Positions 8,349-18,277 of a DNA stretch of 64,000 nt are shown in pieces. Source of the DNA: Oscillospiraceae bacterium (GTDB lineage: Bacteria; Bacillota; Clostridia; Oscillospirales; Oscillospiraceae); contig JAFQCX010000018.1 of assembly GCA_017416245.1 (NCBI GenBank), positions 50,285-114,284 on the forward strand, given 5' to 3'. Each line of letters opens with the position of its first letter. Positions within the stretch are counted from its first letter, which is position 1. Made by a program: the position numbers and the translations under genes. The notes under the pieces were generated by a model that did no database searches, was not told the origin of the DNA, and saw only the letters and a list, made by a program, of their open reading frames with translations.

Positions 8349-9899
8349 ATGATTGGACCTTTGGAAATCGCTTTGATTGCCGGTATCGTTGTGATGACGA
8401 TCGTCGGTTTCGCAGTGGGCGTTGCCTACCGTAAGCGTTTCAGCGAACGGGAGATCGGTTCTGCCGAAGCAGAGGCTACCCGTTTGATCAACGAAGCGAT
8501 CCGCAGCGGTGAGAGCCGCAAGAAGGAAATGCTTCTGGAAGCCAAAGAAGAGATCCATAAATCTCGCACAGAGTACGAAAAAGAAGTAAAAGAGCAGCGC
8601 GCTGAGCTGACCAAGCAAGAGCGCCGTCTGCAACAGAAGGAAGAATCCCTGGATAAGAAAACCGAAAACTTCGAAAAGAAGGAAGAGGAGCTGGCCCGCC
8701 GTATGGAGGAGGTCGCCAAGGTCAAGGAAGAGACCGAGGCTGTGAAGAAAGCTCACCTTGCCACCTTGGAGCAGATTTCCGGCTTATCTCAGGAGCAGGC
8801 CAAGCAGTTCCTGCTGAAGACCGTGGAGGAGGAGATCCGCCACGACACCGCTATGAAGATCAAGGAGATCGAGCAGGAGCTGAAGGACACTTCCGAGGAG
8901 AAGGCAAGAGAGATCCTGTCTATCGCTATCCAGCGCTGCGCCGCTGACCACGCAGCAGAAGCAACGGTTTCCGTTGTTCCCCTGCCCAACGACGAGATGA
9001 AGGGCCGTATCATCGGCCGTGAGGGTCGGAATATCCGCACTCTGGAAACCATCACCGGCGTTGATTTGATCATTGATGATACCCCTGAGGCCATCACTGT
9101 CAGTAGCTTTGACCCTGTCCGCCGCGAGGTGGCAAGACTGGCTCTTGAAAAGCTGATCGCCGACGGCCGTATCCACCCCACCCGTATTGAAGATTGCGTA
9201 GAGAAGGCCCGCAGAGATGTGGACCGCACCATTCGCGAAGAGGGTGAGCGCGCCTGCTTCGAAACAGGCGTTCACGGCTTGAATCCTGAGCTTGTTAAGA
9301 TCCTGGGCCGTCAAAAGTACCGTACCTCTTACGGTCAGAACGTGCTGAATCACTCCATTGAGGTTGCCCACATTGCAGGTCTGATGGCCTCCGAGCTGGG
9401 TGTGGACGTGACTTTGGCAAAGCGCGCAGGTCTGCTCCACGACCTGGGCAAGTCCATCGACCACGAGGTCGAGGGCAGCCACGTGCAGCTGGGCGCTGAC
9501 CTGGCGCGGAAGTACAAGGAGAATCCCGCCATCGTCAATGCCATCGAATCCCACCACGGCGACGTAGAGCCCAAGACCGTCATTGCAGTGCTGATCCAGG
9601 CTGCCGATGCTGTTTCCGCTGCAAGACCCGGCGCCCGCCGCGAGAATGTGGAAAACTACATTCGCCGTCTGCAGAAGCTGGAAGAGCTGACCGGCTCCTA
9701 CCCCGGCGTTGAAAAGGCATACGCCATCCAGGCCGGCCGTGAGGTTCGTATCATGGTCAAGCCCGAGGAGGTCACCGAGGACAATATGATCCTGCTGGCC
9801 CGCGACATCGCCAAGCAGATCGAAGCTGAGTTGGAATACCCCGGCCAGATCAAGATCAATGTGATCCGGGAAACCAAGGCTGTGGAATACGCAAAATAA
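8349..9899 (+). CDS. rny: Ribonuclease Y
   Basis: RNase Y is the membrane-anchored endoribonuclease that starts mRNA decay in Firmicutes. The 516-residue protein has an N-terminal membrane helix (about residues 5-24) and a long charged coiled coil to about residue 185. A KH domain with [20 protein letters not shown] follows, then an HD domain with [17 protein letters not shown]. Length and order match the family. The start is the ATG at 8349, just after the strong AAAGGAGG at 8332-8339; a GTG sits directly before it. It appears to be a single-gene unit with its own promoter and terminator. Confidence 0.96.
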   Translation: MIGPLEIALIAGIVVMTIVGFAVGVAYRKRFSEREIGSAEAEATRLINEAIRSGESRKKEMLLEAKEEIHKSRTEYEKEVKEQRAELTKQERRLQQKEESLDKKTENFEKKEEELARRMEEVAKVKEETEAVKKAHLATLEQISGLSQEQAKQFLLKTVEEEIRHDTAMKIKEIEQELKDTSEEKAREILSIAIQRCAADHAAEATVSVVPLPNDEMKGRIIGREGRNIRTLETITGVDLIIDDTPEAITVSSFDPVRREVARLALEKLIADGRIHPTRIEDCVEKARRDVDRTIREEGERACFETGVHGLNPELVKILGRQKYRTSYGQNVLNHSIEVAHIAGLMASELGVDVTLAKRAGLLHDLGKSIDHEVEGSHVQLGADLARKYKENPAIVNAIESHHGDVEPKTVIAVLIQAADAVSAARPGARRENVENYIRRLQKLEELTGSYPGVEKAYAIQAGREVRIMVKPEEVTEDNMILLARDIAKQIEAELEYPGQIKINVIRETKAVEYAK

Positions 9900-9907
9900 A
9901 ACAACGC

Positions 9908-9940
9908 TTATGGGACGCATCCAAGGATGCGTCCCATATT
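9908..9940 (+). terminator. Intrinsic terminator of rny
   Basis: A 12-bp stem, tgggacgcatcc with its complement, around an AA loop is followed by a short T-rich tract. Confidence 0.75.
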
Positions 9941-9978
9941 TATATATTGTATAGGACGGTTTCCCGTCCCACGCCTCC

Positions 9979-10260
9979 GTCATTCCGAGCGGAGCAAAGC
10001 GAAGTCGAGGAATCTTACGGGAGCAGCAGCCTATCTGGCAACGGGAGATCCCTCGACTGCGCTCGGGATGACAAATAAAGAGACGCTATTGCGAGAAATT
10101 GCCCGCGGACGAGCAATGCCCGCCCCTACAATGCAATACGCCGTGCGTTCAACGTAGGGGGCGGATTTCCCGTCCCGCAAAAGAAGCGCTCACGTCATTG
10201 CGAGCCCCGCAGGGGCGTGGCAATCCCCCGAAAAAACGGACCGTCGAGGACGCCGGTTCC
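9979..10260. repeat. Cluster of dispersed palindromic repeats
   Basis: At 9979-10072 gtcattccgagc opens and gctcgggatgac closes a palindromic unit. A second type follows around 10105-10175 (gcggacgagcaatgcccgcc with a partial inverted copy). A third begins at 10194 (gtcattgcgagccccgcagg). The same families recur near 20750, 32002, 32712, 41516, 44732 and 61740. They are non-coding and resemble REP/BIME-type sequences. No gene is visible in this gap. Confidence 0.7.
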
Positions 10261-10313
10261 TACATCGTCGTTGCGATCCCCTGTTTTTTAGCTTTCTGCC
10301 GGTTTTGTTCGGC

Positions 10314-10421
10314 ACTTTACCAAACTAAAGCGGTAAATTGCCCCTTTCTTTTGTGCACAGTGCCAAAGATGCAAAAAAATGCAAAAAAGTACTTTACAAC
10401 TTTAGTTTGGTGAAGTATAAT
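10314..10421 (+). promoter_or_regulatory. Promoter of amino-acid ABC operon, with 17-bp inverted repeat
   Basis: TTTACA (10393-10398), 17 bases, TATAAT (10416-10421) form a near-ideal promoter. A 17-bp inverted repeat, one mismatch, lies at 10314-10330 and 10400-10416. Its right arm (ctttagtttggtgaagt) covers the spacer between the -35 and -10 boxes. It may be an operator pair or the ends of a small MITE of about 100 bp; I cannot tell which. Confidence 0.6.
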
Positions 10422-10506
10422 GCAGCTATCAACAAAACACGGGGCGCAACACCCCCAACAAAAATCGGAGGCATTGTCCCCCACGAAAATGAAAGGAAAG
10501 AAAATT

Positions 10507-11289
10507 ATGAAAAAGATTATCGCTCTCATCCTGGCAGTTTTGATGACCGCCGCCTGCTTCGCCGGCTGCTCCAAGCCCGCTGCAAAGACCGACTCCGAAT
10601 ACGTAACCGCCAACAAGAAGCTGGTCGTTGGTATCACCGACTACGCTCCCATGGATTACAAGGACGAAAACGGCAACTGGACCGGCTTCGACGCTGAGTT
10701 CGCTACCCTGTTCGCTAAGGAGCTGGGTGTAGAGGTTGAGTTCTTCGTAATCGCCGACTGGGGCAAGAAGTTCGTTGAGCTGGAAACCCAGCAGATCGAC
10801 GCAGTTTGGAACGGCATGACCATCACCGACGAAGCAAAGCTGAATGCTTCCGTTTCCGATCCCTACGTTTTGAACGCACAGGTCGTTGTTGCCAAGGCTG
10901 ACAAGATCGACTCCATCAAGACCGCTGCTGATCTGAAGGCTCTGAAGGTTGCTGTTGAGAACGGCTCTGCCGGCCAGGACGCTGCTGAAGCTGCTGAGAT
11001 CGCCAACATCATCAAGGTTCAGGACCAGGCCGCTGCTCTGCTGGAAGTCAAGTCCGGCACCTCCGAAGCTTGCGTGATCGACATCACCATGGCTAAGGCT
11101 ATGACCGGCGAAGGCACCGACTACGCTGAGCTGGCCGCAGGCATCAGCCTGACCGAGGAAGAATACGGCGTTGCATTCCGCAAGGGTTCCGACCTGACCG
11201 CTAAGTTCAACGCTTTCATGGATAAGCTGGTTGCCGACGGCACTCTGCCCGCTCTGGCAAAGAAGTACAATCTGACCCTGGCTGACTAA
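10507..11289 (+). CDS. Amino-acid ABC transporter, substrate-binding lipoprotein
   Basis: The 260-residue protein opens with a lipoprotein signal whose lipobox FAGC gives a lipidated Cys21. The mature part is a bacterial extracellular solute-binding protein family 3 domain: KLVVGITDYAPMDYKDENG, a WNGMTIT segment and a SAGQDAAEA loop. It would capture a polar amino acid outside the membrane and pass it to the permease and ATPase encoded next. Ribosome site AAAGGAAAG precedes the ATG. The hairpin after the stop codon may make this message more abundant than the downstream part, as is common for binding-protein genes. The ligand is not determined. Confidence 0.9.
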   Translation: MKKIIALILAVLMTAACFAGCSKPAAKTDSEYVTANKKLVVGITDYAPMDYKDENGNWTGFDAEFATLFAKELGVEVEFFVIADWGKKFVELETQQIDAVWNGMTITDEAKLNASVSDPYVLNAQVVVAKADKIDSIKTAADLKALKVAVENGSAGQDAAEAAEIANIIKVQDQAAALLEVKSGTSEACVIDITMAKAMTGEGTDYAELAAGISLTEEEYGVAFRKGSDLTAKFNAFMDKLVADGTLPALAKKYNLTLAD

Positions 11290-11301
11290 AATAAAACTCT
11301 G

Positions 11302-11328
11302 ATACGGGCGGCGCACAGCCGCCCGTAT
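11302..11328 (+). promoter_or_regulatory. Intercistronic hairpin between binding protein and permease
   Basis: An 11-bp stem, atacgggcggc with its complement, has no T-tract. It is more likely a message-stabilising or processing hairpin than a terminator. Confidence 0.55.
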
Positions 11329-11356
11329 AGGACTGTATAAACAAAGGATGTGCGCT

Positions 11357-11998
11357 ATGTTCATACCCGTAACCCTGCAGCTGCTGGACGGCTTTTGGGA
11401 ATCGTTAAAAGTATTTTTGCTGACCCTGGCATTTTCCTTGCCATTGGGTCTTATTGTCTGTTTTGGCTCTATGAGCAAGTTCTCCCCCCTCAAGGCGCTG
11501 ATCAAGTGCTTTGTGTGGGTCATCCGGGGAACGCCGCTGATGCTGCAGCTGATCATCATTTTCTACGGACCGGGTCTATTATTCGATCTGCCGGCTATGC
11601 CCCGTTTCACCGCCACCATCGTAGCATTCGCCATTAACTACGCCTGCTACTTCTCGGAGATCTACCGTGGCGGTATCGAGAGTATCGCCAAGGGGCAATA
11701 CGAAGCCGGTCAGGTACTGGGTCTGACCAAGGGACAGATCTTCTTTAAGATCGTTCTGCCTCAGGTGATCAAGCGGATCATGGCGCCTATGAGCAACGAA
11801 GTCATTACCTTGGTAAAGGATACCTCCCTTGCCCGTATCATCAGTGTGTATGAGATCATCTGGGCAGGTGAATCCTTCATTAAAAAGGGTCTGCTGTGGC
11901 CCCTGTTCTACACCGGCGCATTCTACCTGCTGTTTAACGGCGGTCTGACCCTGCTGTTCGGCTATATCGAAAAGAAATTAAACTACTACAGAGGTTAA
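11357..11998 (+). CDS. Amino-acid ABC transporter permease (HisM/GlnP type)
   Basis: This is a 213-residue inner-membrane permease with several hydrophobic helices. The polar-amino-acid permease signature includes VIRGTPLMLQLIIIFYG and the EAA loop YEAGQVLGLTKGQIFFKIVLPQ, which docks onto the ATPase. The start at 11357 is preferred over the ATG at 11348 because AAAGGA overlaps the latter. It lies between the binding protein and the ATPase, three bases from the ATPase start. Confidence 0.92.
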   Translation: MFIPVTLQLLDGFWESLKVFLLTLAFSLPLGLIVCFGSMSKFSPLKALIKCFVWVIRGTPLMLQLIIIFYGPGLLFDLPAMPRFTATIVAFAINYACYFSEIYRGGIESIAKGQYEAGQVLGLTKGQIFFKIVLPQVIKRIMAPMSNEVITLVKDTSLARIISVYEIIWAGESFIKKGLLWPLFYTGAFYLLFNGGLTLLFGYIEKKLNYYRG

Positions 11999-12001
11999 GC
12001 T

Positions 12002-12754
12002 ATGGCACTATTGGAAGTAAAAAATATCAAAAAGAGCTTCGGCAAGACCGAAGTTTTGAAGGGTGTCAGCTTTACCTTGGAGAAAGGACAGGTGCTTGCC
12101 ATCATCGGCTCCTCCGGCAGCGGTAAGACCACCTTACTCCGAAGCCTGAACTTTTTGGAAACTCCCGACGAAGGCGAAATTCTGGTAGGCGGAAAGCAGT
12201 TATTCTCTGCCGGAGTGAAATACACCGACGATCAGGTGCGGGAAAACCGCCTGCATTTCGGTCTGGTTTTCCAGAACTTTAACCTGTTCCCCCACTATAA
12301 TGTGCTGGAGAATATCACTCTCGCTCCTAACCTGCTGAATATAGCCAGCCCCGAGGAAAACAAGGTAACCGCTATGCACCTGTTGGAGCAGGTGGGTCTT
12401 GCCGACAGGGCAAACGCCTACCCCTACCAGCTTTCCGGCGGTCAGCAGCAGCGTGTGGCCATCGCCCGCGCCTGGGCAATGCACCCGGAGGTGCTTTGCT
12501 TTGACGAACCCACCTCCGCGCTGGACCCGGAGCTGACCGGCGAGGTGCTGCGGGTCATCAAGGGTCTGAAGGGCGAAGACAGAACCATGATCGTAGTCAC
12601 CCACGAAATGGATTTTGCAAAGAGCGTTGCCGACGTGATCATCTATATGGCCGACGGCGTGATCGAGGAAATGGGCACACCGGAAGAAGTGTTTGACCAC
12701 CCTAAGAGTGAGAAGACCCGGGCATTCCTGCAGGGCTTCCACGAATCCTATTAA
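12002..12754 (+). CDS. Amino-acid ABC transporter ATP-binding protein (GlnQ/HisP type)
   Basis: The 250-residue ATPase has Walker [10 protein letters not shown], the Q-loop in [18 protein letters not shown], signature LSGGQQQR, Walker [16 protein letters not shown] and the switch His in VTHEMDFA. These are the hallmarks of the polar amino-acid importer class. It is cotranscribed with the permease and followed 15 bases later by a TrpR-like gene. Confidence 0.94.
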   Translation: MALLEVKNIKKSFGKTEVLKGVSFTLEKGQVLAIIGSSGSGKTTLLRSLNFLETPDEGEILVGGKQLFSAGVKYTDDQVRENRLHFGLVFQNFNLFPHYNVLENITLAPNLLNIASPEENKVTAMHLLEQVGLADRANAYPYQLSGGQQQRVAIARAWAMHPEVLCFDEPTSALDPELTGEVLRVIKGLKGEDRTMIVVTHEMDFAKSVADVIIYMADGVIEEMGTPEEVFDHPKSEKTRAFLQGFHESY

Positions 12755-12769
12755 CAGGAGGAATCCGTA

Positions 12770-13039
12770 ATGGGCAAAAACGAAAAAATCACAGAGCTTT
12801 ACAGGATCATCACCAAACTCTCCACCATAGAGGAGTGCGAGATCTTCTTTGAGGATCTGTGTACCAACAAGGAAGTGGAAAAAATGGCAGAACGGCTTTA
12901 CGCTGCAAAGCTGCTGTTAGCCGGCAAGACCTACAATCAGGTCATTGCAGAAACAGACATTTCCTCTGCCACATTAAGTCGTGTATCCCGCTGCGTACAA
13001 TACGGAGAAGGCTACTCCAAGCTCCTGAAAGAAAAATAA
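12770..13039 (+). CDS. TrpR-like DNA-binding protein, YerC/YecD family
   Basis: The 89-residue protein matches the YerC/YecD type of TrpR-superfamily repressors. Helical segments (TIEECEIFFEDLCTNKEVEKM) precede a helix-turn-helix with TYNQVIAETDISSATLSRVSRC. AGGAGG lies upstream of the ATG. It is the last gene of the amino-acid ABC operon and ends at a strong terminator, so it may repress that operon in response to an amino acid. That is inference; the ligand of this branch is unknown to me. Confidence 0.85.
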   Translation: MGKNEKITELYRIITKLSTIEECEIFFEDLCTNKEVEKMAERLYAAKLLLAGKTYNQVIAETDISSATLSRVSRCVQYGEGYSKLLKEK

Positions 13040-13040
13040 T

Positions 13041-13080
13041 AAGCAGGTGCATAGAACGTTCTATGCACCTGCTTTTATTT
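13041..13080. terminator. Strong bidirectional terminator
   Basis: A 16-bp stem (aagcaggtgcatagaa with its complement) is followed by a T-rich run. It serves the plus-strand ABC operon and could also serve the convergent minus-strand gene. Confidence 0.85.
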
Positions 13081-13084
13081 TTTA

Positions 13085-15322
13085 TCAAACAGAACGGGTC
13101 CACTCCGTAAACAGCAGCGCAGGAACCATCCACACCAGCTGATACAGGAACATATTGGCAGGGGTCAGCAGCTCCAGCGCGCCCAGAACTACCAGCAGCA
13201 CCATGATCGCCAAGCCAATGCCGCCGCCTACAATGTGAAGCGCCGTACCCAGCCGGCAGGTGGTCCGCAGCGCCCGGGCGCCTGTCACGCCAAAGGCAAG
13301 GGGCGCAAGTCCTGAGGCTGTGGTCAGCAGCAGGGTCTGCGCGTCTTCATCCGGCGTCTTTTCCCGCAGCTGCTCACGCACATCGTAGTCCGGCAGCAGG
13401 AACCGCTTCGGCTTCACGCCGAACTTGCTCCGCAGGAAGCCGTGGGTCAGCATAAAATCGTCGGAAACCAACGCGCACTGCAGTCCGCGATAGGCATTGA
13501 GGGTGGTTAAGCCTGCGGTTGCAGATTGGGTCTTCTCGTAGCTCACCGCAAACAGTCCGCTAAGCTCCCCGTCGATAGCCACATAAACCGCATAGCTGAG
13601 CTTGGCGTTCTCCGGCACCTCGATATCCATACTCTTCAAGAAGGATGCAGAACCCACCAGCACGGTTTCCCCTTCCACCACGCCGCAAATGCCGCCGTTA
13701 TCATAAGGGGTCAGGTTGTAAGCATTGTAGTGTCTGCCGTTATGGGCATCCAGCACATTGGCAAAGAGATTCGCCAGGCCACTGCCCTCTGCGGTGATCA
13801 CGGCGGCAGTATAAGCCACCACCAGATCCGGCTCGCGGCTGCCAAAATACTTCACACCGTTCAACCGCACCGCATCAGCAGGATACAAGTCGTTGAATGT
13901 GAGGGGGAACACGGTTTTGCCTGCAAGGCCCTCTACGCCCTGCCAGCCACACAGAACCGTACCCAATCTGTGAAGTCTGCGTTCCAGCACCCACGCAGGA
14001 CGGCTGTGGGCAATAAATGCCGTTGCGGGAACTGCCGCCAGCAGAGATACTGCCGCTACCTGCACACCTGCGGAAACACCCTCCATCACACCGGCAAAAA
14101 CGCCAATGGCAAGGGCGATACACATAGCAACAAAGCCATAGATGTTCAGCGCCTTTTCCGGCTTGCCGGGCTGGGCGTAGTTATCCATAAAGTCCTCGAC
14201 CTGACCTTCTACGCGGAGCAAGCCCTTTTTGCCATCCAGGTAATCGGAGCAAGCCGCCACGCCATCCAGGCGGGTGGCTTTTCGCATAGTATCCATACGG
14301 GACATTTCTGTGCTTCTGCGCTGATAAGCGCTCCACAGGGACATGGTCATTTCCAGGCTGAAGGCTGCGCAGCAGGGCACACGCACCTGACTCAAGCACA
14401 GAACACCGTCCACACAGCACACTAAAAAGGTTACCAGCAGCAGAGAATTCAGCGTAAAGCGCTTTCTGTAAATATCGCCGGCGCCCTCAATGAGCTGGTA
14501 GCTTCCCAGCAGCGCAGAGATCAGCATTGCCAAAAACTGACCGAACACCATTAGCCGCATACGGTTTTCCTGCACCATACCTAAAGCATACATCGCCGTG
14601 GAGGCAGCGCAGATCAGCACCACCAGCAGGCTTACAAAAATCGCCGCCTGCAGTTTGCCCACGCCCTTTTCCGACAGCTCATAAAACCGCTTTTCCGGGC
14701 CTTCTATCAGTTTTCTCTTCAGCTCCCGCAGACGGGAACGGGGTTGGAACGCAATGGGCTGGGGCGGAATGTACTCTCCCATAGGCTGCTCATATTCCGG
14801 CTCCCAATGCTTGGAGAAGGGCTCAGAATGAATGGTGTCGCCGGGTGTCCATATCCGCTCCACTTCCGTGTCCTCAGCCGGCGCTTCCACCTTGGGACGC
14901 TGGGCAAGGCCTTCTCCCAGCCCATCCAGACGAATGGTGTCGCCGGAGACCTCCTGGGTATGCTTTTCCTCAGTCACAGGGTCCATCCGGCGGGTCTGCT
15001 GCAGATCCACCGGCTCTATGCGGCGGGTCCGTTCCAGATCTGCCGCTTCTTCCGGCTGACTCTCCGTTTCCGTTATCGGCTCCATACGGCGGGTCTGCTG
15101 CAATTCTTCCGGCTGTTCCGGTCTGTTGTTAACAAAGGCAAGGAACGCATCCTCGTCAAAGTCCTCCAGTTCTTCCTCTTCCTGGGGTGCTTCCTGTTCT
15201 TCCTGAGGCGCTTCCTGCGCTTCTTCCTGAGGAGTTTCCTGAGAACCTTCCCCCGGCTGCTCCATGGCAGTACCGCCGAATTCCTTGATGATTTCTTCTA
15301 ATTCAAGTTCTTTTTCGTCCAT
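13085..15322 (-). CDS. Large membrane protein resembling a catalytically dead P-type ATPase
   Basis: The 745-residue protein has an acidic, low-complexity N-terminal 210 residues rich in Glu, Gln and Pro. It contains three near-repeats of TRRMEP/TRRIEP/TRRMDP and a DTIRLD. Hydrophobic helices follow at about 225-330 and 395-440. The region after that tracks P-type ATPase order: a GGICGVVEGETVLVGSASFL segment like the nucleotide-domain VDGKxVLVG, then YAVYVAIDGELSGLFAVS, then LVSDDFML where TGDN is expected. The phosphorylated DKTGT is absent (KTVFPLTFNDLYP in that place) and no GDGxND is seen. C-terminal helices end at residue 745. Transport is unlikely; a sensory or scaffold role is speculation. 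It lies three bases after rlmB, with its ribosome site inside the rlmB stop region. Confidence 0.7.
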   Translation of the reverse strand: MDEKELELEEIIKEFGGTAMEQPGEGSQETPQEEAQEAPQEEQEAPQEEEELEDFDEDAFLAFVNNRPEQPEELQQTRRMEPITETESQPEEAADLERTRRIEPVDLQQTRRMDPVTEEKHTQEVSGDTIRLDGLGEGLAQRPKVEAPAEDTEVERIWTPGDTIHSEPFSKHWEPEYEQPMGEYIPPQPIAFQPRSRLRELKRKLIEGPEKRFYELSEKGVGKLQAAIFVSLLVVLICAASTAMYALGMVQENRMRLMVFGQFLAMLISALLGSYQLIEGAGDIYRKRFTLNSLLLVTFLVCCVDGVLCLSQVRVPCCAAFSLEMTMSLWSAYQRRSTEMSRMDTMRKATRLDGVAACSDYLDGKKGLLRVEGQVEDFMDNYAQPGKPEKALNIYGFVAMCIALAIGVFAGVMEGVSAGVQVAAVSLLAAVPATAFIAHSRPAWVLERRLHRLGTVLCGWQGVEGLAGKTVFPLTFNDLYPADAVRLNGVKYFGSREPDLVVAYTAAVITAEGSGLANLFANVLDAHNGRHYNAYNLTPYDNGGICGVVEGETVLVGSASFLKSMDIEVPENAKLSYAVYVAIDGELSGLFAVSYEKTQSATAGLTTLNAYRGLQCALVSDDFMLTHGFLRSKFGVKPKRFLLPDYDVREQLREKTPDEDAQTLLLTTASGLAPLAFGVTGARALRTTCRLGTALHIVGGGIGLAIMVLLVVLGALELLTPANMFLYQLVWMVPALLFTEWTRSV

Positions 15323-15325
15323 AGT

Positions 15326-16138
15326 TTACCTCCGCTGGCGAACAGCCTCATAAAGTAAAATCGATGCTGCCGCAGATGCGTTCAGGGATGATATCTGACC
15401 CTTCATGGGAATGTGCACCAGCATATCGCAGTTTTTCCGCACCAGCTGGCTCATACCCTCACCCTCATTGCCGATCACAATGGCGGCAGGGCCGGTCAGA
15501 TCCGCCTGATACATAGGCACAGAGCCCTCGGCGGCAGTGCCGAAGATCCATACGCCCTTTTCCTTCAGCTCTGCAATGGCATTGTTGATATTGCTTACCT
15601 TTGCCACCTTCATATACTCCACCGCGCCGGCAGACGCCTTGGCAACGGTGGCTGTAAGACCCACGCTGCGGCGCTTGGGAATGATCACCCCGTGGGCGCC
15701 TGCGCATTCGGCAGAGCGAAGGATCGCGCCCAGATTATGGGGGTCGGACAGCTCATCGCAGATCACCAGCAGCGCATTTTCACCCCGGTCAGCCGCTTCC
15801 TGCAGCAGATCGTCGATGGTATAATACTCCCTTGCCGCAGCCAGGGCGATCACACCCTGATGGGCCCGGGTATAGCTCATAGCGTCCAGCTTTCTTCTGT
15901 CCACAGGCACCACCACAGCACCTGCCTCCTTAGCCTGGGCAGCCAAATGCTGCAAGGCTCTATCCGTATCGCCGGAGGCAATGAACACCTTGTCAATGGT
16001 CCTGCCGCTGCGCAGAGCCTCGGTCAAAGCATTTCTGCCTTCCAGCTGATTTTCGTTTTCTTCCACTTCTCTGCGTTCTTCCCGATGGACAGGCTTCCGC
16101 CTGTAATTGTCTTTTTCAGGTCGCATATCCTCTTTCAT
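15326..16138 (-). CDS. rlmB: 23S rRNA (guanosine-2'-O-)-methyltransferase RlmB
   Basis: This is a 270-residue SPOUT-class methyltransferase. An N-terminal substrate-binding domain begins at LEGRNALTEALRSGRTI. Motif 1 is DELSDPHNLGAILRSAECAG, motif 2 AIVIGNEGEGMS and motif 3 MKGQISSLNASAAASILLYE. It should methylate G2251 of 23S rRNA or a nearby ribose. A charged 30-residue N-terminal extension precedes the domain. An alternative start is the ATG at 16126. A promoter lies at 16174-16202. It is cotranscribed with the pseudo-ATPase-like gene. Confidence 0.9.
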   Translation of the reverse strand: MKEDMRPEKDNYRRKPVHREERREVEENENQLEGRNALTEALRSGRTIDKVFIASGDTDRALQHLAAQAKEAGAVVVPVDRRKLDAMSYTRAHQGVIALAAAREYYTIDDLLQEAADRGENALLVICDELSDPHNLGAILRSAECAGAHGVIIPKRRSVGLTATVAKASAGAVEYMKVAKVSNINNAIAELKEKGVWIFGTAAEGSVPMYQADLTGPAAIVIGNEGEGMSQLVRKNCDMLVHIPMKGQISSLNASAAASILLYEAVRQRR

Positions 16139-16173
16139 CCTTTCTTAAAAAGGTCACACTTCTCATAATATGT

Positions 16174-16202
16174 ATTATAACAGGTTTTTTCTCTGTTCTC
16201 AA
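16174..16202 (-). promoter_or_regulatory. Promoter for rlmB unit
   Basis: On the minus strand TTGAGA, 17 bases and TATAAT lie just upstream of rlmB. Confidence 0.7.
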
Positions 16203-16290
16203 CTGCTATTTTTGGGTGGCCGGCAGTGAAATTTCGCAACACCATCCCATATATTAACAGAAAATTTACCGACTAACTGGGTATCTTTCG

Positions 16291-16319
16291 TTGCGGTTCA
16301 GAGAAAAATGTGATATGAT
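16291..16319 (+). promoter_or_regulatory. Promoter for ftsH
   Basis: TTGCGG, 17 bases and TATGAT lie about 55 bases before the ftsH start codon. Confidence 0.55.
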
Positions 16320-16373
16320 AGAGCAAAAGAATTTGAACCCTGAAAAAAATCAAGCCCCCAAGGAGGCATTTTT

Positions 16374-18266
16374 ATGGACCAAAGCAACAATCAACCTCCC
16401 CGCAAGCCGGAGGACAAAAAGCCAAAACTCAACATCTGGCTGGCAATCGTTGCCACCGCCATTATTCTTTTCATCATCAGCTCTGTCTACAGCGCGATCC
16501 GGAACAGCCGCTACACCCAGACTACCTTCACGGATTTTATGACGGAAATGAAGGCCGATAACCTTTCCGAGGTAGAGCTGCACTACGACCGCATCCTTTA
16601 TATGACCAAAACCGAGGCAGAAAAGCCTGCAGCCAAGCAAAAGGCCTGCTACACGGGTCTTCCCGAGGGCGATATTCTGCAGTTGGCAAAGGACTTGGAT
16701 GCCCAGGGCATCAAAGTCAATGAGGTCATTACAGAGGACAATTCCTTTATCTATACCGTTCTGCTTTACATTATTATGTTTGGCGCCGTATTTGGCATGA
16801 TGACCCTGCTCACCAAGCGTATGGGCGGCGGTATGATGGGTTCAATCGGTTCCAACAAGGCCAAGGTCTATATGGAAAAGCAGACCGGCGTCACCTTCAG
16901 GGATGTGGCAGGACAGGACGAAGCCAAGGAATCTCTCCAGGAGATCATCGATTTTCTCCACAACCCCGGCAAGTACACAGAAATCGGTGCCAAGCTGCCC
17001 AAGGGCGCTCTGCTGGTGGGCTCCCCCGGTACGGGTAAAACGCTTCTTGCCAAGGCAGTTGCCGGCGAGGCAAATGTACCCTTCTTCTCCATCTCCGGCT
17101 CGGACTTTGTGGAGATGTTCGTGGGCGTTGGCGCCAGCCGGGTAAGAGATCTGTTCCGGGAGGCTGCAAAGGTTGCTCCCTGTATCGTATTTATCGACGA
17201 AATCGATGCTGTGGGCCGTTCCCGTGACTCCCGTTACGGCGGCAACTCCGAGCACGAACAGACCCTCAATCAGCTTCTGGGCGAGATCGACGGCTTTGAC
17301 TCCACCAAGGGCATTGTGTGCCTTGCCGCCACCAACCGCCCGGAGATCCTGGACAAGGCCCTGCTCCGGGCAGGCCGCTTTGACCGGCAGATCATTGTGG
17401 ACCGCCCCAATCTCCAGGGCAGACTGGACACCTTGAAGGTACACACCCGCAAAATCAAGCTGGCCGAGGATGTGGATCTGCGGAAGATCGCCCAGGCTAC
17501 CGCCGGCGCGGTAGGCGCAGATCTGGCAAACCTTGTAAACGAAGCGGCGCTGCGGGCAGTGCGCAAGGGCCGCAAGGCTGTGAACCAGGAAGACCTGATG
17601 GTTTCCTTTGAAACGGTCATCGCCGGCACAGAGAAGAAGAACACCGTACTCACCGACACAGAAAAGCGCATCGTCGCCTATCACGAGGTAGGCCACGCGC
17701 TGGTTGCCGCCCTGGAAAAGCATTCTCAGCCCGTATCCAAAATCACCATTGTTCCCCACACCTCCGGCGCGCTGGGCTACACCATGCAGATGCCTGAGGA
17801 GGAAAAGTACCTGCAGACCTCTCAGGAGCTGCTCACCGAGCTGCGCACCCTGGTAGGCGGACGGGCCGCCGAGGAGCTGGTATTCGGCGTGAAGACCACC
17901 GGCGCTGCCAACGACATCCAGCGGGCAACCGCTTTGGCCCGGAATATGGTCACCCTTTACGGTATGAGCGATGCCCTGGGCTTGATGGCGCCTGCCACAG
18001 TAAGCAATCAGTATCTGGACAACCAATCCTATCTGGATTGCTCCCAGGAGACCTCCGCCCGGGTGGACGAGGAGGTGCGAGAGCTTCTGCGCCTTTGCTA
18101 TCAGGATTCCAAAAACCTGCTCACCTCCCACCGTGCTATGCTGGATGAGATCTCTGAATACCTTCTGGCCAAGGAGACCATCACCGGTGACGAGCTGATG
18201 GCCTTCGTGAACACAGAAAACAGCGAAAACATCACCGAAGAGGACTTCGTTTCAGAGGAAGAATAA
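16374..18266 (+). CDS. ftsH: ATP-dependent zinc metalloprotease FtsH
   Basis: FtsH is a membrane-bound hexameric AAA+ protease for membrane and regulatory proteins. The 630-residue protein has membrane helices at about 22-43 and 124-145 around a short external domain. The AAA module has Walker A GSPGTGKT, Walker [12 protein letters not shown] and second region of homology [11 protein letters not shown]. The zinc site is HEVGH, where most family members have HEAGH; the substitution is conservative. The start follows AAGGAGG. It has its own promoter and a terminator, so it is probably monocistronic. Confidence 0.96.
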   Translation: MDQSNNQPPRKPEDKKPKLNIWLAIVATAIILFIISSVYSAIRNSRYTQTTFTDFMTEMKADNLSEVELHYDRILYMTKTEAEKPAAKQKACYTGLPEGDILQLAKDLDAQGIKVNEVITEDNSFIYTVLLYIIMFGAVFGMMTLLTKRMGGGMMGSIGSNKAKVYMEKQTGVTFRDVAGQDEAKESLQEIIDFLHNPGKYTEIGAKLPKGALLVGSPGTGKTLLAKAVAGEANVPFFSISGSDFVEMFVGVGASRVRDLFREAAKVAPCIVFIDEIDAVGRSRDSRYGGNSEHEQTLNQLLGEIDGFDSTKGIVCLAATNRPEILDKALLRAGRFDRQIIVDRPNLQGRLDTLKVHTRKIKLAEDVDLRKIAQATAGAVGADLANLVNEAALRAVRKGRKAVNQEDLMVSFETVIAGTEKKNTVLTDTEKRIVAYHEVGHALVAALEKHSQPVSKITIVPHTSGALGYTMQMPEEEKYLQTSQELLTELRTLVGGRAAEELVFGVKTTGAANDIQRATALARNMVTLYGMSDALGLMAPATVSNQYLDNQSYLDCSQETSARVDEEVRELLRLCYQDSKNLLTSHRAMLDEISEYLLAKETITGDELMAFVNTENSENITEEDFVSEEE

Positions 18267-18277
18267 CCAAACCCACA

